Shown here piece by piece: positions 54,314 through 62,224 of a stretch of 64,000 bases of DNA. A program made the position numbers and the translations under genes. Every line of letters starts with the position of its first letter. The stretch's first letter is position 1. The DNA is from Aurantimonas endophytica (GTDB lineage: Bacteria; Pseudomonadota; Alphaproteobacteria; Rhizobiales; Rhizobiaceae). Below the pieces are notes generated by a model. That model ran no database searches. It had not been told where the DNA came from and worked only from the letters and a program-made list of their open reading frames with translations. The stretch is from the NCBI RefSeq assembly GCF_014196845.1, contig NZ_JACIEM010000005.1:1-64000 (forward strand). The letters run 5' to 3'.

Positions 54314-55306
54314 TCAACCGGCGAGAAAGCGGGCGTAGCTCGCCAGGTCGACATTGCCGCCGCTGACGATCACCCCGACGCGGCGATCTTCGCACGAAAC
54401 GGCGCCGCTGAAGGCGGCCGCTGCCGCAAGGCAGCCGGTCGGCTCGACCACCATCTTCATTCGCTCGGCAAAAAAGCGCATCGCCTCGACCAGCGCTTCA
54501 TCCGATACGGTGACGATCTCGCTCGCCAGTTCGCGGACGATCGGAAAAGTAAGCTCGCCGAGATGCGTCGTCAGCGCGCCGTCGGCGATGGATCGCGGCA
54601 CCGGAATGGTCACGACCTCGCCCTTCGCCAGGGACTGCCGGCCGTCGTCGCCGGCTTCCGGCTCGACGCCGATCACCTGGCAGCCGGGCGACATCGCGGT
54701 GGCGGCAAGGGCGCATCCGGACAGGAGGCCGCCGCCGCCGAGGCAGACGAGGAGCATGTCGAGCGGCCCGGTCTCCTCGATGAGCTCGGCCGCCGCCGTG
54801 CCCTGGCCGGCGATGACGTCGAAATGGTCGTAAGGCGGGATCAGCGTCAGACCGCGCTCGGCCGCAAGATCGCGGGCCAGCGTCTCGCGATCTTCCGTGT
54901 AGCGATCATAGGTCACCACCTCGGCGCCGTAGCCGCGCGTCGCGGCCATCTTCATCGCCGGCGAATCGATCGGCATCAGGATCGTTGCGGCGACGTCCAG
55001 CAGCCGGCTTGCCAGGGCGATCGCCTGGGCGTGGTTGCCGGAGGAATAGGCCATGACGCCGCGGCGCCGGGCCTCGGCTGGCAGCGCCGAAATGGCGTTG
55101 TAGGCGCCGCGGAACTTGAAGGCGCCGGCCCGCTGCAGGTTCTCGCATTTGAAGAAGAGCTGGCCGCCGGTACGCTCGTCAGCAAAGCGGGAGGTGAGCA
55201 CGGGTGTGCGATGTGCAACGCCCTCGAGACGCCGGCGTGCCGCTCCAATGTCGGCGAAGACCGGCAAGCCGGTGCTGCTGCCGGCTTCCAGAATCGAGGC
55301 TGTCAT
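54314..55306 (-). CDS. Threonine/serine dehydratase family protein
   Basis: This 330-residue fold-type II PLP enzyme has the cofactor Lys in RAGAFKFRGAYNAIS (about residue 57), SSGNHAQAIALAS, the phosphate-binding loop CLGGGGLLSGCALAA, and the C-terminal VVEPTGCLAAAAA. It lacks the C-terminal ACT regulatory region of IlvA, so it is a catabolic threonine dehydratase, serine racemase or threo-3-hydroxyaspartate lyase type. The start at 55306 fits the fold best; upstream Met codons at 55396 and 55360 would add an odd Arg/Cys-rich tail. It is divergent from the hydroxypyruvate-isomerase-like gene. Confidence 0.88.
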   Translation of the reverse strand: MTASILEAGSSTGLPVFADIGAARRRLEGVAHRTPVLTSRFADERTGGQLFFKCENLQRAGAFKFRGAYNAISALPAEARRRGVMAYSSGNHAQAIALASRLLDVAATILMPIDSPAMKMAATRGYGAEVVTYDRYTEDRETLARDLAAERGLTLIPPYDHFDVIAGQGTAAAELIEETGPLDMLLVCLGGGGLLSGCALAATAMSPGCQVIGVEPEAGDDGRQSLAKGEVVTIPVPRSIADGALTTHLGELTFPIVRELASEIVTVSDEALVEAMRFFAERMKMVVEPTGCLAAAAAFSGAVSCEDRRVGVIVSGGNVDLASYARFLAG

Positions 55307-55545
55307 GAAGAGGCGATCTCCGCGGCATTCGAATGGCGCCCGCCCGAAGGCGTTGCGCATGGCGGCGCATGATACCCCGGCGCGCCCGAATTCCAAGCGC
55401 GTCCGTTACAGCGCAAACGCAATGGGGAAGACCCGGCTTCCACTCCGGCTTCCGATTCAGCTATGGATGCACCCTGTCGTTGCCGTTAACAGCTGCTGGC
55501 TCTGCCGCCGCTTTCGTGGCGCGAATACCGCCAGGGAGTTCCCCG

Positions 55546-56316
55546 ATGCCGCGCTTTTCCGCCAATCTCGGCTTCCTGTGGACGGAGATGGGTCTGCCCG
55601 ATGCGATCCGCCGCGCCCATCGCGCCGGTTTCGCGGCCGTCGAATGCCACTGGCCCTATGAGGAGGACAGCGGCGCCGTGCGCGCAGCGCTCGACGAGAC
55701 CGGGCTGCCGATGCTCGGGATCAATACGCGAAAAGGGCCCGATGCCGGCGATTTCGGACTTGCCGCCCTGCCGGGACGCGAGCCGGAGGCGCGCGCCGCG
55801 ATCGACGAGGCCTTCGCCTACGGTGGCGCAATCGGCGCGTCCGCCGTCCATGTGATGGCCGGGAAATCGCTGGGGCTGGAGGGCGCAGCGGAAGCGTTCG
55901 AGGCCAATCTGCACCATGCCTGCGACCTGGCGGCGGGACATGGGATGACGGTGCTGATCGAGCCGCTGAACCACCGCGACGCGCCCGGCTATTTCCTCGT
56001 CGGCATCGAAAACGCGGCCGCGATCGTCGCGCGTGTCGGCCGGCCGGAGCTGAAGATCATGTTCGACTGCTACCACACGCAGATCACGCAGGGAGACCTG
56101 CTGCGGCGCTTCGAGGCGCACCGGGCGCTGATCGGCCATGTGCAGATCGCCGCGGTGCCGTCGCGCGCCGAACCGGACGAAGGCGAGGTCGCCTATGACT
56201 GGCTGCTGCCGGCGATCGATGCGCTGGGCTATGACGGCTATGTCGGGGCCGAGTACCGGCCGCGCGCCGGCACGGACGCAGGGCTCAGCTGGCTCGCCCG
56301 GATGCAGGCCGCCTGA
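55546..56316 (+). CDS. Hydroxypyruvate isomerase-like TIM-barrel protein
   Basis: A 256-residue xylose-isomerase-like barrel. N-terminal PRFSANLGFLWTEMGLPDAIRRA, WPYEEDSGAVRAAL, MVLI-type EPLNHRDAPGYFLVG, IMFDCYHTQITQGDL, and VQIAAVPSRAEPDEGEVAYDWLLPAI match the Hyi/OtnI group. These interconvert hydroxypyruvate and tartronate semialdehyde or act on 2-keto-tetronate. Metal ligands Glu/Asp/His appear in those motifs. AGGGAG precedes the ATG at 55546. It is followed 11 bases later by xthA, which is likely co-transcribed but functionally unrelated. No glyoxylate carboligase gene is near. Confidence 0.87.
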   Translation: MPRFSANLGFLWTEMGLPDAIRRAHRAGFAAVECHWPYEEDSGAVRAALDETGLPMLGINTRKGPDAGDFGLAALPGREPEARAAIDEAFAYGGAIGASAVHVMAGKSLGLEGAAEAFEANLHHACDLAAGHGMTVLIEPLNHRDAPGYFLVGIENAAAIVARVGRPELKIMFDCYHTQITQGDLLRRFEAHRALIGHVQIAAVPSRAEPDEGEVAYDWLLPAIDALGYDGYVGAEYRPRAGTDAGLSWLARMQAA

Positions 56317-56327
56317 CGGCGCCAGCG

Positions 56328-57140
56328 ATGCGGATCGCGACCTTCAACGTAAACGGCGTCAACGGGCGGCTCGCCGTCCTGCTGCGCTGGCTGGAGGAGA
56401 CGACGCCGGACGTCGTCTGCCTGCAGGAGCTGAAGGCCCCGGACGGCAAGTTTCCGGCCACAGCGCTCGAGAAGGCCGGCTATGGCGCGATCTGGCACGG
56501 GCAGCGCAGCTGGAACGGCGTCGCGATCCTCGCGCGCGGCACCCGGCCGCTGGAAACGATGCGGGGCCTGCCGGGCGAGGACGCGGACGAGCAGAGCCGC
56601 TATATCGAGGCGGCGGTGCGGGGCGTCCTGATCGGCTGCCTGTACCTGCCGAACGGCAACCCCGCCCCGGGGCCGAAATTCGACTACAAGCTGCGCTGGT
56701 TCCAGCGCCTCGCCGACCATGCCAAGATGCTGATCGAGACCGGCGCGCCGGTGGTGCTGGCCGGCGACTACAACGTCATGCCGACCGATCTCGACGTGTA
56801 CAAGCCGGAGCGCTGGGTGGACGACGCACTGTTTCGGCCGGAAGTCCGCGCCGCCTATGCGGGTCTTCTGGAACAGGGATGGCTCGACGCCGTGCGCGCG
56901 CTTCACCCGGACGCGGTGATCTATACGTTCTGGGACTATCTGCGGAATGCCTATGGCCGCAATGCCGGCCTGCGCCTCGACCACTTCCTGCTCAGCCCGG
57001 CGATCGCGCCGAGACTTGCTGCCGCTGGCGTGGACAAGGATGTGCGCGGCTGGGAGAAGGCCAGCGACCACGCGCCGGCCTGGATCGAACTGGTCGACGT
57101 CCCGGCAAAGCGGCGCCGGCGCCCGACGAAGGAGACCTAG
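56328..57140 (+). CDS. xthA: Exodeoxyribonuclease III XthA
   Basis: This base-excision-repair AP endonuclease and 3'-5' exonuclease has 270 residues. Canonical motifs are MRIATFNVNGVNGRL, DVVCLQELKAPDGKF (metal Glu), GQRSWNGVAILAR, GCLYLPNGNPAPGPKFDYKL, VVLAGDYNVMPTDLD, and the C-terminal LRLDHFLLSP with KASDHAPAWIEL (catalytic His). It lies in a tight rightward run, 11 bases after the isomerase-like gene and one base before the DUF1810 gene. Confidence 0.95.
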   Translation: MRIATFNVNGVNGRLAVLLRWLEETTPDVVCLQELKAPDGKFPATALEKAGYGAIWHGQRSWNGVAILARGTRPLETMRGLPGEDADEQSRYIEAAVRGVLIGCLYLPNGNPAPGPKFDYKLRWFQRLADHAKMLIETGAPVVLAGDYNVMPTDLDVYKPERWVDDALFRPEVRAAYAGLLEQGWLDAVRALHPDAVIYTFWDYLRNAYGRNAGLRLDHFLLSPAIAPRLAAAGVDKDVRGWEKASDHAPAWIELVDVPAKRRRRPTKET

Positions 57141-57141
57141 A

Positions 57142-57579
57142 ATGGAGCAGCGCCACGACCTCCACCGGTTCGTCGAAGCGCAGGACCCGGTCATCGCGAC
57201 GGTGCTGGCGGAACTCGTCGCGGGCCGGAAGCGAAGCCACTGGATGTGGTTCGTCTTCCCGCAGCTTCAGGGGCTTGGCCGCTCGCCGACGGCGCAGTTC
57301 TACGCCATCGGCTCGGCCGAAGAGGCGCGCGCCTACCTCGATCACCCGGTGCTCGGGCCGCGCCTGAAGCGCTGCACGGAAACGGTGCTCGGCGTCGAGG
57401 GTCGCTCGGCGAACACTATTTTCGGCTCCCCGGACGACATGAAGTTCCATTCGTCGATGACGCTCTTCGCCAAGGTGGCGCCAGCGGAAGAAGGGCTCTT
57501 TCACCGCGCACTCGACCGCTATTTCGAGGGCCGGATGGACGCCGGCACCCTGGCGCTGCTTGACCGGGAAGAGAGCTGA
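57142..57579 (+). CDS. DUF1810 family protein
   Basis: A 145-residue cytosolic protein of the DUF1810 family. HDLHRFVEAQDPVIATVLAEL, the highly conserved HWMWFVFPQLQGLGRSPTAQFYAI, and MKFHSSMTLFAKVAP are diagnostic. Function in bacteria is unknown. The gene starts one base after the xthA stop (TAG AATG), with GGAGACCTAG as ribosome site, so it is co-expressed with DNA repair. No enzyme motif can be pointed to. Confidence 0.9.
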   Translation: MEQRHDLHRFVEAQDPVIATVLAELVAGRKRSHWMWFVFPQLQGLGRSPTAQFYAIGSAEEARAYLDHPVLGPRLKRCTETVLGVEGRSANTIFGSPDDMKFHSSMTLFAKVAPAEEGLFHRALDRYFEGRMDAGTLALLDREES

Positions 57580-57616
57580 CGCCGACGACCAGCGGAGCGA
57601 CCGCCGGCGCCCGCAG

Positions 57617-57955
57617 TCACGACCAGCTGGTCAGCATCAGCGGCTCGGTCAGCTGCACGATCTGATGCCGGTCCTCGGCGTCGATGATCTCCATGCTCCG
57701 CAGGCCGTCGAGCCCGTCGTCGACGACGATCTGGCGTGGGTGGCGGATGAGATGGTCGACGCCCTCGAGGGCGATCTCCAGCAGGTCGCTTCTCGGCTCG
57801 TAGGCGATGCCGAGCAGCGGCAGCGACGAAGCCGCCACCTGGTGGCCGAGGGACAGCCCGGAGATCTCGATACTGGCGCGCTGTCCGGCCAGCCCCTTGG
57901 AAACCCGGTCGCAATATGACTGCCATTCGGTCTTGTCGAGCACTCGGATGGACAT
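57617..57955 (-). CDS. Small conserved protein (DUF5335-like)
   Basis: A 112-residue soluble protein beginning MSIRVLDKTEWQSYCDRVSKGL, with a beta-rich middle (RASIEISGLSLGHQVAASSLPLLGIAYEPR) and ending HLIRHPRQIVVDDG...IIDAEDRHQIVQL. This matches the DUF5335 group as I remember it, which has no known function. GGGAGGTGAGACC precedes the ATG at 57955. It lies upstream-to-downstream of a phosphoribosyltransferase on the same strand with a 157-base gap. Confidence 0.75.
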   Translation of the reverse strand: MSIRVLDKTEWQSYCDRVSKGLAGQRASIEISGLSLGHQVAASSLPLLGIAYEPRSDLLEIALEGVDHLIRHPRQIVVDDGLDGLRSMEIIDAEDRHQIVQLTEPLMLTSWS

Positions 57956-58112
57956 GGTCTCACCTCCCTGATCGCATTTTCCGCCGGCAGGGCCGGCGTC
58001 GCCACGGATATTCGCACACGATCCGGCGAACGGGATGATCCGGATCAAATGGGCGTCGGCACCGGAACACCCGCCTGCCGCCGCATGGAGCCCGCCGCCC
58101 CACGGGCGACGA

Positions 58113-58793
58113 TCAACTGCCTGCCGCGTCGCCGCGGCTCTCCCGTGCCCGCTCGGCCGGGAAGCGCGCGAGGATCGCCTGGACCGCCTCGTCCGAGGTC
58201 TGCGTGAAATCGTCGTAGTAATAGCCGATGGCGTCGAGCCGTTGCTGCGGCTCGGGGCAGACGACCGCATCGGCCTCCTCCGCTAAATCCGCAAGGGAGT
58301 CGGCGGCGGCGACCGGGATGGCAAGGACGAGGCGCTTCGGATTCTGCTGCCTCACGGCGTGCAGGGCCGCCCTGGCGGTCGCGCCGGTGGCGAGCCCGTC
58401 GTCGACGACGATGACCATCCGACCGGCAAGGCGAGCGCGCGGCCGATCGCCGAGATAGATCAGCCGCCGCCGGGCGATCTCTGCGAGTTCTGCAGCGAGG
58501 ACGCGCTCGAACGTCGCTTCATCGACGTCGGCCGCCCGGATGATCTGCGGGATGCGGACGACCAGCGGCACCTCGCCGTCGACGACGGCGCCCATGGCAA
58601 GCTCCGGCTGATCCGGCACGCCGATCTTGCGCACCAGCACGAGATCCAGCGGCGCGTCGAGCGCCGTGGCGATTTCCGCTGCCACCGGCACCCCGCCGCG
58701 CGGCAGCGCCAGCACGACGACATCCTCGCCCTTGTAGCCCGCAAGCTCCGCGGCGAGCCTGCGGCCGGCATCGACGCGGTCCCGGAACATCAT
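58113..58793 (-). CDS. Phosphoribosyltransferase-domain protein
   Basis: This 226-residue protein has a PRTase fold. MFRDRVDAGRRLAAELAGYK and VVVLALPRGGVPVAAEIATAL resemble stand-alone 'phosphoribosyltransferase' stress-linked proteins. The PRPP-binding loop is MVIVVDDGLATGATARAAL near residue 125. VLVRKIGVPDQPELAMGAV is typical of this subgroup, whose base substrate is unknown and which may be regulatory. AAGGAG lies five bases before ATG 58793, with a second ATG at 58790. It is divergent from the exonuclease-CBS-DUF294 gene. Confidence 0.86.
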   Translation of the reverse strand: MMFRDRVDAGRRLAAELAGYKGEDVVVLALPRGGVPVAAEIATALDAPLDLVLVRKIGVPDQPELAMGAVVDGEVPLVVRIPQIIRAADVDEATFERVLAAELAEIARRRLIYLGDRPRARLAGRMVIVVDDGLATGATARAALHAVRQQNPKRLVLAIPVAAADSLADLAEEADAVVCPEPQQRLDAIGYYYDDFTQTSDEAVQAILARFPAERARESRGDAAGS

Positions 58794-58932
58794 GACAGCT
58801 CCTTGCCGATCGGTGGATATTACCGCATTGCGCAACGTCAAGACAGAGCTGGGGCCGATCGTGCATCCTGCGGGTTCCGGGCGGCGCGGCAGCGGACCTC
58901 GGGTAACCCGCGACCCTTCGAAAGGCGGTGCC

Positions 58933-61044
58933 ATGGAGACGACAACCGGCGCGACGCCCTTGATCGCGCTTGCCGCTGCGGCGGTCGACACCGAGACCAC
59001 GGGCCCCGACGCCGGCCGGGCGCGGATAATCCAGATCGGGGCGGTCGGCATAGAGCGCGGCAAGGTCGTGCCGGGCGATCGGCTCGACCTGCTGGTCGAT
59101 CCGGGGGAGCCGATTCCGCCCGCATCGACGCGGATTCACGGGATCAGCGACTCCGACGTCCGCAGCGCGGCAAGCTTTGCCGCGGAATGGCCGACGCTCC
59201 AGCGCTTCGTCGGCTCGCGCATTCTCGTCGGTCACACGATCGGCTTCGACCTTGCGGTGCTCGAGCGGGAATGTCGGCGGGCGGGCCTCGCCTGGGAAAA
59301 GCCCCGCTCCCTCTGTGTCCGGCTGCTTGCAACGGTGGCGCACCCGCAACTCGCCGATCATTCGCTGGACATGATCGCAGACTGGCTGGGGGTGAGGGTG
59401 GAGGGCCGGCACACCGGATTGGGCGACGCGATCGCGGCGGGCGAGATCTTCGTCGCGCTCCTTCCGGAACTGCGCAAGCAGGGCATCCGCACGCTGGGCG
59501 AGGCGGAGAACGCGTGCCTGATGCTGTCGCATGCGCTCGAGGCCGGCCATCGCGCCGGCTGGGTGGAGCCGGTGGCGCGGCCGCGTGCCCCGGCCTTTCA
59601 GCCGGTCGACCCCTACGCCTATCGCCACCGCGTCGACACCTTGATGAGCCATCCCCCGGTGGTGGTGGCCGCGAGCGAGCCGGCAGGGCGCGTCATCGAC
59701 CTGATGGTGACGCGCAAGATCAGCTCGGTGCTGGTCTCCGAGCGCGGCGTGCCGGGCGAGCCGGTCGAGGCCTACGGCATCGTCACGGAGCGCGACATGC
59801 TGCGGCAGATCTCCAACGAGCGCGAGGAGGCCTTGGCTGCCCCCGTGGGAGCGATCGCCTCCCGCCCGCTCGCCAGCGTACGCGCTGCTGCCTTCGCCTA
59901 CCGGGCGATCGGCCGGATGGACCGGCTGGGGCTGCGCCATCTCGCGGTGCGCAGCGACGACGGCCGGCTTGTCGGCATGCTGTCGGCGCGCGACCTGCTG
60001 CGCCTGCGCGCCGGCTCGGCGATCAAGCTGGACGACGCGATCGAGGACGCTCCTGACGCCGCCGCGCTCGCCGCGGCCTGGGCGACACTGCCGGGCGTCG
60101 CGCGCTCGCTGCTGGGCGAGGACATCGACGCAAGGAGCGTCGCCTCGATCGTCAGCGAGGAGCTCTGCGCGCTGACCCGGCGGGCCGCCGTGCTGGCCGA
60201 ACAGGCGATGCAGGCCGCGGGCGAGGGACCGCCGCCATCACCCTATGCCGTCCTCGTTCTGGGGTCCGGAGGACGGGGCGAGAGCCTGCTGGCGCCGGAC
60301 CAGGACAATGCCGTGATCTTCGCCGAGGGCGATCCGGACGGGCCGGAAGACCGCTGGTTCGCCGCCTTCGGGGAGCTTCTGGCCGCGATGCTGGACGCGG
60401 CCGGCGTGCCTTTCTGCCGCGGCGGCGTCATGGCGAAGAATCCCGGCTTCCGGGGCAGCCTGGAAAGCTGGAAGGCGCGCGTCGACCAATGGGTGCGTCG
60501 TTCGCGGCCGGAGGATCTCCTGAATGTCGACATCGTCTTCGATCTCCGGCCGGTCCACGGCGATCTGGCGCTGGGTGCCGGTTTCCTCGACTACGCCTAC
60601 GAGCGCGGCCACGCGGAGCCTGCCTTCGCCAAGCTGCTCGGCGAGCAGATCGTCGCCGGCACGCCGTTCACGATGTTCGGCAGCCTGCAGCTCGAGGAGG
60701 GGCGCTTCGACATCAAGAAGCATGGGCTCTTCCCCATCGTCGCGGCGGCGCGGACGCTCGCCATCCGGAACGATGTGCGGGCGGCCGGAACGCGCGACCG
60801 GCTGGAGGGGCTGATGGCGCGCGGCATCGGTGGCGAGCGGGACATGAAGGCCATGGCGGAGGGCCACGACCTCTTGCTCCGGCTGGCTCTCGCCCAGCAG
60901 ACGCGCGATATCTATGCCGGGATCGCCGTGTCCAACCGGGTCGAGCTGGCGGCGCTGAGCCGCGAGCAGCAGAAGGACCTCAAGCAGCTGGTGCGAAGGC
61001 TCCAGGCGGTACCGGACCTGCTGCACGATCTGATGTTTCGCTGA
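58933..61044 (+). CDS. Exonuclease-CBS-DUF294 nucleotidyltransferase fusion
   Basis: A 703-residue three-part protein. Residues about 12-180 form a DEDDh exonuclease: AAVDTETTGPDAG (Asp/Glu), HTIGFDLAVLERE (Asp), GRHTGLGDAIAAGEIF (His/Asp). About 230-360 is a CBS pair (VDTLMSHPPVVVAASEPA, VLVSERG, GIVTERDMLRQIS, GMLSARDLLRLRAG). About 435-570 is a GlnD-like nucleotidyltransferase (VLGSGGRGESLLAPDQDNA), and the rest is DUF294_C. In other bacteria the exonuclease and DUF294 parts are, as I recall, often separate genes beside DUF4212/acetate symporters; here they are fused and the symporter lies 0.9 kb away. A nucleotide-sensing regulator of acetate uptake is a guess. Confidence 0.88.
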   Translation: METTTGATPLIALAAAAVDTETTGPDAGRARIIQIGAVGIERGKVVPGDRLDLLVDPGEPIPPASTRIHGISDSDVRSAASFAAEWPTLQRFVGSRILVGHTIGFDLAVLERECRRAGLAWEKPRSLCVRLLATVAHPQLADHSLDMIADWLGVRVEGRHTGLGDAIAAGEIFVALLPELRKQGIRTLGEAENACLMLSHALEAGHRAGWVEPVARPRAPAFQPVDPYAYRHRVDTLMSHPPVVVAASEPAGRVIDLMVTRKISSVLVSERGVPGEPVEAYGIVTERDMLRQISNEREEALAAPVGAIASRPLASVRAAAFAYRAIGRMDRLGLRHLAVRSDDGRLVGMLSARDLLRLRAGSAIKLDDAIEDAPDAAALAAAWATLPGVARSLLGEDIDARSVASIVSEELCALTRRAAVLAEQAMQAAGEGPPPSPYAVLVLGSGGRGESLLAPDQDNAVIFAEGDPDGPEDRWFAAFGELLAAMLDAAGVPFCRGGVMAKNPGFRGSLESWKARVDQWVRRSRPEDLLNVDIVFDLRPVHGDLALGAGFLDYAYERGHAEPAFAKLLGEQIVAGTPFTMFGSLQLEEGRFDIKKHGLFPIVAAARTLAIRNDVRAAGTRDRLEGLMARGIGGERDMKAMAEGHDLLLRLALAQQTRDIYAGIAVSNRVELAALSREQQKDLKQLVRRLQAVPDLLHDLMFR

Positions 61045-61050
61045 CGCTGC

Positions 61051-61683
61051 TCAGTGGCGCGACGGGCCGAGGAGTTCGTCGGCGATGGCGGCGCGATCGG
61101 CGAGGTTGAGGAAATCCTCGTGCGCCCGCAGGATGTTCATGCGCAGGAAGTTGAAGATGTAGTCGTAGTCGTTGGTCAGCAGGTCCGGGTGGATGGGCAC
61201 CGCCTCGAAGACCTTTCGGGCGAGCGGCTTCGGGATCTCCCGCACCGGCCGGGGCGGACCGGCCTGGGTCTTGGCGAGGCGCTCGCGGGTGAGGGCGACG
61301 GCGTCCTCCCAGTAGCTCTCGTCGCGACCCGCGGGCACGCCGTAGCGCGAGAAATTGGCGCGCGCGACCTTCTCGAGGGCGGCCGGCAGACCGCGCTGGC
61401 GCGTCCCGGCCGGCTCGCGCAGCGCTCCCTCGATCATCTCCGCGAGCATGGCGTAGCAGGCCGGATAGGCGCTCCAGCGGGAATGATCGAGCGCCTCGAT
61501 AAACTCCTTTTCAGTGAAAAGCTTCTGCCAGTAGACGCCGGCGCGCACGCGGCAGAATTCCACGATGCTCTTCTGCGACAGGAACGCCGCCCGCGCATCC
61601 ATGAAGTCGGCGAGGTCCGCGACGGTCGTGATGGGCTCGGGTCGCCGCAGAAAACCGGGCAGCAAAGTATCCAACAGGCCCAT
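61051..61683 (-). CDS. Conserved hypothetical protein
   Basis: A 210-residue soluble protein of no recognised family. It begins MGLLDTLLPGFLRRPEPITTV and is mostly helical, with FMDARAAFLSQKSIVEFCRVRAG, LFTEKEFIEALDHSRWSAYP, and a C-terminal LLTNDYDYIFNFLRMNILRAH. No signal peptide, membrane helix or catalytic motif is evident. GAAGGGAGACAGCC precedes the ATG at 61683. The stop lies 7 bases from the end of the convergent exonuclease-CBS-DUF294 gene. It is divergent from the symporter genes, suggesting a link with that locus. Confidence 0.75.
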   Translation of the reverse strand: MGLLDTLLPGFLRRPEPITTVADLADFMDARAAFLSQKSIVEFCRVRAGVYWQKLFTEKEFIEALDHSRWSAYPACYAMLAEMIEGALREPAGTRQRGLPAALEKVARANFSRYGVPAGRDESYWEDAVALTRERLAKTQAGPPRPVREIPKPLARKVFEAVPIHPDLLTNDYDYIFNFLRMNILRAHEDFLNLADRAAIADELLGPSRH

Positions 61684-61956
61684 GGCTGTCTCCCTTCGGT
61701 CCCGTTGCGGCCGAAGCCGAGGTCTACAAGGCACGACGCCCGCCCGCCAGTGCCGGCCGACAATTCCCCTCGGTTTCATTCTAAAGTCGTATGAACTTCG
61801 ACAGCGATCAATGGTACCCATTCCAGATTACGTGGCGGCAGGACCGATTCTGCCCTGCGCATAGTCGGGAGCTCCGGCATCGTAAGGCAGGGGAACTACT
61901 TAACAGGGCCAGCCGGTCGAGGAGGATCGCGGCTCATAAAGGGAGGGATACAAGCG
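61684..61956. other. Divergent upstream region of the symporter genes
   Basis: This 273-base interval should hold the promoters of the hypothetical gene and of DUF4212-symporter. I see no convincing promoter pair or operator. The segment just before 61957 (AAAGGGAGGGATACAAGCG) carries a very strong ribosome site. Confidence 0.4.
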
Positions 61957-62211
61957 ATGGCTGTGCTGGATCGCATCAGTTATTGGAAGCAGACAAGAAG
62001 GCTCATGTTCATCATGCTGGGCCTGTGGTTCTTCTTCGGATACTTCATCCACTTTTTCGTGGAGCAACTGAACGAGATCGTCATCTTCGGCTTCCCGCTG
62101 GGCTTCTACATGGCCGCGCAGGGGTCGCTGATCGCCTTCGTCATCATGCTGTTCATCTTCGCTAGCAAGCAGAACAGGATCGACGAAGAACACAACGTCG
62201 ACGAAGAGTGA
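61957..62211 (+). CDS. DUF4212 small symporter subunit
   Basis: An 84-residue membrane protein. ISYWKQTRRLMFIMLGLWFFFGYFIHFFVEQLN begins with the conserved YWK and a first helix. GFPLGFYMAAQGSLIAFVIMLFIF is the second helix, with the diagnostic GF-LGF---QGS pattern. The acidic end NRIDEEHNVDEE is typical. Such proteins are encoded directly upstream of VC_2705-type sodium/solute symporters and are thought to be accessory subunits. AGGGAGGGA precedes the ATG. The symporter starts 13 bases later. Confidence 0.9.
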   Translation: MAVLDRISYWKQTRRLMFIMLGLWFFFGYFIHFFVEQLNEIVIFGFPLGFYMAAQGSLIAFVIMLFIFASKQNRIDEEHNVDEE

Positions 62212-62224
62212 GGGGGGGACGTCA

